Source: Chloroflexota bacterium | GTDB lineage: Bacteria; Chloroflexota; Dehalococcoidia; UBA3495 | DNA: 8,940 nucleotides | Direction of reading: 5' to 3' | Assembly (NCBI GenBank): GCA_022576105.1 | Contig: JACZRM010000052.1 | Location: forward strand, 1 to 8,940 | In this document: positions 6,636 through 8,940 of the stretch, in pieces | How positions within the stretch are numbered: the first letter of the stretch is position 1 | How the letters are laid out: each line of letters starts with the position of its first letter | Position numbers and translations under genes: made by a program | Notes under the pieces: model-generated | The model's input: only the letters and a program-made list of their open reading frames with translations | The model's database searches: none | What the model was told of the DNA's origin: nothing

Positions 6636-6929
6636 ATGATGGCCCACCAAAACGTGAAGAACCTGACGCTGCGGGAGGATGTGGTATGGGCCATCTGCGA
6701 TGGCGAATTCCACAACTACTCGGAAAGCACCATCGATGAAGGAATTGAAGTTCTGAACGTTCACCCAGCTGGGGAACGCCAATCCGATGGTTCCTACCCT
6801 GAGGGGACGTTGAACTACCTGGTGGATCAAAGATTAGGAGAGCTATGCGTGGTTACCACGATGTCCTGCTCGCTTCATCCGCCTGAACCACATTTCATGA
6901 AGCATGTTGATCGGCGGCCCGGCATTTAA
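6636..6929 (+). CDS. Doubtful hypothetical protein
   Basis: I do not recognise this protein. The open frame runs from a TTG at 6525; the more likely start is the ATG pair at 6636/6639, with GCAGGGA just upstream, giving about 97 residues. Codons in the first 30 positions are strongly G/C-ending, which favours coding, and the composition is acidic and soluble (for example REDVVWAICDGEFHNYSEST). Against it, it is the only plus-strand candidate in the window, it lies in a degraded-looking intergenic zone, and a minus-strand frame in exact codon register is also open (6576-6830). The stop lies in the loop of a hairpin (6913-6946) shared with the opposing gene. It may equally be a chance frame over a decayed gene. 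Confidence 0.25.
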   Translation: MMAHQNVKNLTLREDVVWAICDGEFHNYSESTIDEGIEVLNVHPAGERQSDGSYPEGTLNYLVDQRLGELCVVTTMSCSLHPPEPHFMKHVDRRPGI

Positions 6930-6946
6930 GAATGCGCTAGGCCGCC
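6913..6946. terminator. Nested hairpin between convergent stops, possible terminator
   Basis: GGCGGCC (6913-6919) pairs with GGCCGCC (6940-6946), and inside it GCATT (6922-6926) pairs with AATGC (6931-6935). It starts 17 bp past the stop of the DivIVA-like gene on the minus strand. Neither side has a T-run, so intrinsic termination is uncertain. Confidence 0.4.
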
Positions 6947-6963
6947 CTCAACCCGGTCGTTGG

Positions 6964-7524
6964 TCAGTCGGCGGCGGCCATTGCGCCAGTTTCGATGCTA
7001 TTGCTGACCATGGCGTTGCCTGCCAGCAGGTCGATACCCTTGCGAACTGAGCCGTGAAGGCTGTTTAGCTCTCGCTCAAAGGCCCTCAGTGAGCGAAGGG
7101 CATAGGCATCGGCGTCGGTCCGCTTGGCCTGGCACTCGGCTTCGGCCTGCTCAATCATGCGAGAAGCCCGGTTTTCAGCATCACGCAGAATGTCTTCGGA
7201 CTTCTTCCTGAGTTCGCTCTGATTCAGCTTCTCTTTGAATTCATCTTCTGCCTTAGACTTGGCCCGGCGGGCTTCAAGCATGGCATGATTGATAATCTGG
7301 TCTTTTTGGGTGAGCACTTCTTCCGCTGACTTGATCTCTTGAGGAATCTGCAAGCGCAACTGGTCTACCAGCTCCATGACCTTTTTCTTGTCCATCATCA
7401 GACTGCCGCTTACCGGCATCACCTTGCTGGTAGTAACTAGGGTCTCCAAGCGGTCAACAACGTTTATGATATCGATGGTATTCTCCTTTTCCGGTTGCTC
7501 ATTGCTTTGGTACCGGCATGCCAT
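6964..7524 (-). CDS. DivIVA-like / F0-b-like coiled-coil protein
   Basis: The product is a cytoplasmic coiled-coil protein of a type I recall following coaD in Chloroflexota, usually labelled DivIVA-domain or ATPase-like; its role is unknown. The core begins DIINVVDRLETLVTTSKVMP, then a conserved-looking DQLRLQIPQEIKSAEEVL block, followed by about 90 residues of Glu/Lys/Arg/Ala-rich heptads and a hydrophobic C-terminus. No membrane helix or catalytic motif is seen. The start is uncertain. ATG at 7522-7524 is the nearest canonical start, gives 186 residues and overlaps coaD by 26 bp, but has no ribosome-binding site. A strong AAAAGGAG (7483-7490) instead lies six bases before an ATC codon at 7474-7476, exactly where related proteins would have their Met, which would give 170 residues. 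Confidence 0.8.
   Translation of the reverse strand: MACRYQSNEQPEKENTIDIINVVDRLETLVTTSKVMPVSGSLMMDKKKVMELVDQLRLQIPQEIKSAEEVLTQKDQIINHAMLEARRAKSKAEDEFKEKLNQSELRKKSEDILRDAENRASRMIEQAEAECQAKRTDADAYALRSLRAFERELNSLHGSVRKGIDLLAGNAMVSNSIETGAMAAAD
7483..7490 (-). promoter_or_regulatory. Ribosome-binding site pointing to an ATC start codon
   Basis: AAAAGGAG lies in the 22-bp gap between the coaD stop (7499) and the ATC codon at 7474-7476, with six bases between. No ATG, GTG or TTG in the downstream frame stands at a suitable distance from it. Confidence 0.65.
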
Positions 7525-7993
7525 ATTTAGAATAAACCGCGTCCGCCACGTGGGGAGGCACCATTTCGGTGATATCCCCACTTAACAGGGCCACCTCTTT
7601 CAGGAGGCTGGAGCTGATAAACATATGGTCCTGAGAAGTCATGAACGAAACCATGTCTACATTCGGCGCCAGCTTCCGGTTCATAAATGCCATTTCAAAT
7701 TCGTACTCGAAATCCGACCCGCTGCGCAGTCCCCGCACGATTACCGAGGCGTTCATATCTTCGGCGCACCGGACTACCAGACCTTCGAATTCCCTGATTT
7801 CCACGTTCCGCAGGTGCTTTACTGCCTTTTGGAACAGTTCCACCCGCTCTTCACCGGTAAACAACAAGCTCTTTGAGGGCTGGGAGTACACCGTGACAAT
7901 TACTTTATCGAACAGGGCCGCAGCACGGGTGGCGATGTCAACGTGGCCTAGTGTGACCGGGTCAAAGGTTCCGGGATAGATGGCAGTTACCAC
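7499..7993 (-). CDS. coaD: Phosphopantetheine adenylyltransferase (PPAT)
   Basis: CoaD transfers AMP from ATP to 4'-phosphopantetheine to give dephospho-CoA, the penultimate step of coenzyme A synthesis, in the cytoplasm. The 164-residue length is typical. The nucleotidyltransferase signature is YPGTFDPVTLGH at 6-17, with Thr9 and His17 of the T/HxGH site. Lys41, Arg87 and Arg90 in VRGLRSGSDFEYE (86-98) and the ISSSLLKE segment (126-133) match substrate-binding positions of the E. coli enzyme. The start is GTG at 7991-7993, with AGGAGG (8000-8005) six bases upstream; that site is the last unit of a six-copy tandem repeat. coaD follows rsmD by 70 bp and leads into the coiled-coil gene, so the three are probably co-transcribed. 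Confidence 0.97.
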   Translation of the reverse strand: MVTAIYPGTFDPVTLGHVDIATRAAALFDKVIVTVYSQPSKSLLFTGEERVELFQKAVKHLRNVEIREFEGLVVRCAEDMNASVIVRGLRSGSDFEYEFEMAFMNRKLAPNVDMVSFMTSQDHMFISSSLLKEVALLSGDITEMVPPHVADAVYSKYGMPVPKQ

Positions 7994-7994
7994 A

Positions 7995-8078
7995 CATTAC
8001 CTCCTGGTCATTACCTCCTGGTCATTACCTCCTGGTCATTTCCTCCTGGTCAATACCCCCTGGTCAATACCCCCTGGT
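7995..8078 (-). repeat. Six-copy 14-bp tandem array carrying Shine-Dalgarno sequences
   Basis: Read toward coaD, the units are ACCAGGGGGTATTG (twice, 8065-8078 and 8051-8064), ACCAGGAGGAAATG (8037-8050) and ACCAGGAGGTAATG (three times, 8023-8036, 8009-8022 and 7995-8008). Four units contain AGGAGG. The last one is at ideal distance from the coaD GTG. The first unit encodes the end of RsmD (Thr-Arg-Gly-Tyr), and the rsmD TGA forms at the junction of the first two units. Confidence 0.95.
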
Positions 8079-8615
8079 ATAGAACTCCACCACGTTATCC
8101 CCATAGCGGCGGTGAGAATCAAGAAACAAGGGACCGTAGTGGGGCATCAAATCCAGGTGTTTGGAGTGACCAACTACCACAATTCCCTGATCGGCAACCA
8201 GCCCCGGCGCCGAGGCTATCTTTTCCAGCACCTCTCCCAAATTTTCTAGCCGATACGGAGGGTCCAGCAACACCAGTTGGTACGGACCATTCAGCGATTC
8301 TAGGACCTTGGTCGCGTCGGCCTGATACACTTTGGCCTGACCACTGAACCCGGTGGTTTCCAGGTTTGAGCGGATGACCTCACATTGCCGTCGGTCTCGC
8401 TCCACGAAGTCCGCCCAGGCCGCCCCTCGGCTCAAAGCTTCAATGCCCAGGCTGGCAGAACCGGCAAACAGGTCCAGAGCCCTCTGATCCTGATACGACT
8501 CCGGCGCCAGAATGTTGAAGATGGCGGCCCGGACTCGCTCAGTGGTGGGACGTGCTCCCGGCGCGATTGTGCCCCTCAACCGCCGGCCTTTTGCCTTCCC
8601 GCTGACCACACGCAT
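8064..8615 (-). CDS. rsmD: 16S rRNA (guanine(966)-N2)-methyltransferase
   Basis: RsmD methylates N2 of G966 in 16S rRNA of the small subunit using S-adenosylmethionine. From the start used here the product is 183 residues, the normal size. It opens with MRVVSGKAKGRRL, matching the usual family N-terminus, followed by RPTTERVRAAIFNIL (about 22-36), SAM motif I LDLFAGSASLGIEALSRG (about 47-64) and the catalytic motif LLDPPY (about 116-121). Motif I reads FAGSAS where FAGSGx is more common. An ATG six codons upstream (8631-8633) is also in frame, but a TATAAT overlaps it and homologues begin at the second ATG; neither has a clear ribosome-binding site. The C-terminal four residues are encoded by the 14-bp repeat array that continues into the coaD leader. 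Confidence 0.95.
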   Translation of the reverse strand: MRVVSGKAKGRRLRGTIAPGARPTTERVRAAIFNILAPESYQDQRALDLFAGSASLGIEALSRGAAWADFVERDRRQCEVIRSNLETTGFSGQAKVYQADATKVLESLNGPYQLVLLDPPYRLENLGEVLEKIASAPGLVADQGIVVVGHSKHLDLMPHYGPLFLDSHRRYGDNVVEFYTRGY

Positions 8616-8631
8616 TAAAGATTTTGGTCGC

Positions 8632-8637
8632 ATTATA
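8632..8637 (-). promoter_or_regulatory. Perfect TATAAT at the 5' end of rsmD
   Basis: TATAAT on the minus strand overlaps the upstream ATG of rsmD. A transcript from it would begin near 8625, just ahead of the preferred ATG at 8615. No good -35 box is found 16-18 bp upstream, so it may be coincidental. Confidence 0.3.
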
Positions 8638-8741
8638 CCCCGGAGAGTCTACCTTAGTTCCAGAAGAATTGAGGGCCGATTTCGGCCATTTTCAGGCGTT
8701 TGCCGCCAGCCAACCAGTGGTCCCCCTGGTCTTCCTCAATA

Positions 8742-8770
8742 AATATACTAGGGTCGGTACCGGTTGTCTA
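8742..8770 (-). promoter_or_regulatory. Candidate promoter of the rsmD-coaD cluster
   Basis: On the minus strand TAGACA (8765-8770) and TATATT (8742-8747), each five of six to consensus, are 17 bp apart. The predicted transcript starts near 8735, giving a leader of about 120 bases to the rsmD ATG. The leader includes a perfect 6-bp hairpin (GGCCGA at 8674-8679 and TCGGCC at 8682-8687). Confidence 0.5.
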
Positions 8771-8860
8771 AACAACGGGTCCACCACCCTCGGCGAGTGG
8801 TGCCTTTCAAGAAACGATGGTGTCAGCGACCCTCCAGCTTTCCTAATAAGTTCCCAACCA

Positions 8861-8940
8861 TTACAATAACCGGAGAAGCAGAATCCCGGCGAGCCAAATT
8901 CCCAGGAACGTTGCCAGCATGACCTTTCGCCATATTTTGG
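8861..8940 (-). CDS. C-terminal end of an unidentified membrane protein (partial)
   Basis: Reading in from the right edge on the minus strand, 25 sense codons end at TAA (8861-8863). The peptide has a short basic start (KIWRK) followed by an unbroken hydrophobic stretch (VMLATFLGIWLAGILLLRLL), which is a typical C-terminal membrane helix. Codon choice (CTG, CTC, GCC, GGA) resembles that of the neighbouring genes. The other minus frame across this stretch gives a mixed hydrophilic peptide of no clear family. Too little is visible to name a function. The gene would precede rsmD by about 230 bp; the gap contains two short hairpins (around 8770-8800) and a candidate promoter, so it is probably a separate unit. 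Confidence 0.5.
   Translation of the reverse strand, partial: KIWRKVMLATFLGIWLAGILLLRLL

Noticed and set aside
7995..8078. CRISPR array
   Set aside because: Units are 14 bp and directly adjacent, without spacers, and no cas gene is present.
7980..8249. Plus-strand frame with a repetitive N-terminus (SWSLPPGHF-like repeats)
   Set aside because: The repeats come from the 14-bp array and the remainder is antisense to rsmD.
8624..8869. 81-codon plus-strand ORF upstream of rsmD
   Set aside because: It has no recognisable motif, starts opposite the rsmD 5' end, and crosses hairpins and the candidate promoter.

Overview
The window is about 57% G+C by eye and looks like bacterial chromosomal DNA. 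Every gene I can assign with confidence lies on the minus strand. The atp gene order, an AtpB subunit with an extra N-terminal membrane segment, a short coiled-coil protein directly after coaD, and intergenic repeats ending in variants of TGTCATTCTGAG suggest a Chloroflexota lineage (Dehalococcoidia or SAR202-like). That placement is inference from family resemblance. At least four of the ten genes with an assignable start use GTG or TTG.

Layout, read on the minus strand from high to low coordinates. (1) 8861-8940: the last 25 codons of an unidentified membrane protein, cut by the window edge. (2) 8064-7499 and on to 6964: rsmD (16S rRNA m2G966 methyltransferase), coaD (phosphopantetheine adenylyltransferase) and a DivIVA-like coiled-coil protein form a close gene cluster. 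A candidate promoter lies at 8742-8770. Between rsmD and coaD sit six tandem 14-bp units carrying repeated Shine-Dalgarno sequences. (3) 6133-6963: about 830 bp without a confident gene, holding short repeats, hairpins and one doubtful ORF. (4) 6068-5514: a bifunctional-nuclease (DUF151) protein with its own strong sigma-70-type promoter and an intrinsic terminator. (5) 5372 to the left edge: the F1Fo ATP synthase operon in the order atpI/Z-atpB-atpE-atpF-atpH-atpA-atpG. atpG is truncated by the window start, and atpD and atpC would be expected just beyond it.

In the ATP synthase block, AtpI/Z is the assembly factor, AtpB/E/F form the proton-translocating Fo sector, AtpH/F form the peripheral stalk, and AtpA/G belong to F1. 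The c-subunit residues around Glu68 point to H+ rather than Na+ coupling. The operon is tight (1-nt overlap to 43-bp gaps) except for a 345-bp interval between atpA and atpG that contains a dispersed-repeat hairpin and a second 14-bp-period array.

I found no CRISPR array, integrase, transposase, toxin-antitoxin or defence module, and no clear previously undescribed system. The most unusual signals are the Shine-Dalgarno-bearing 14-bp array before coaD, the apparent AUC initiation codon of the DivIVA-like gene, and the repeat-filled interruption of the atp operon.
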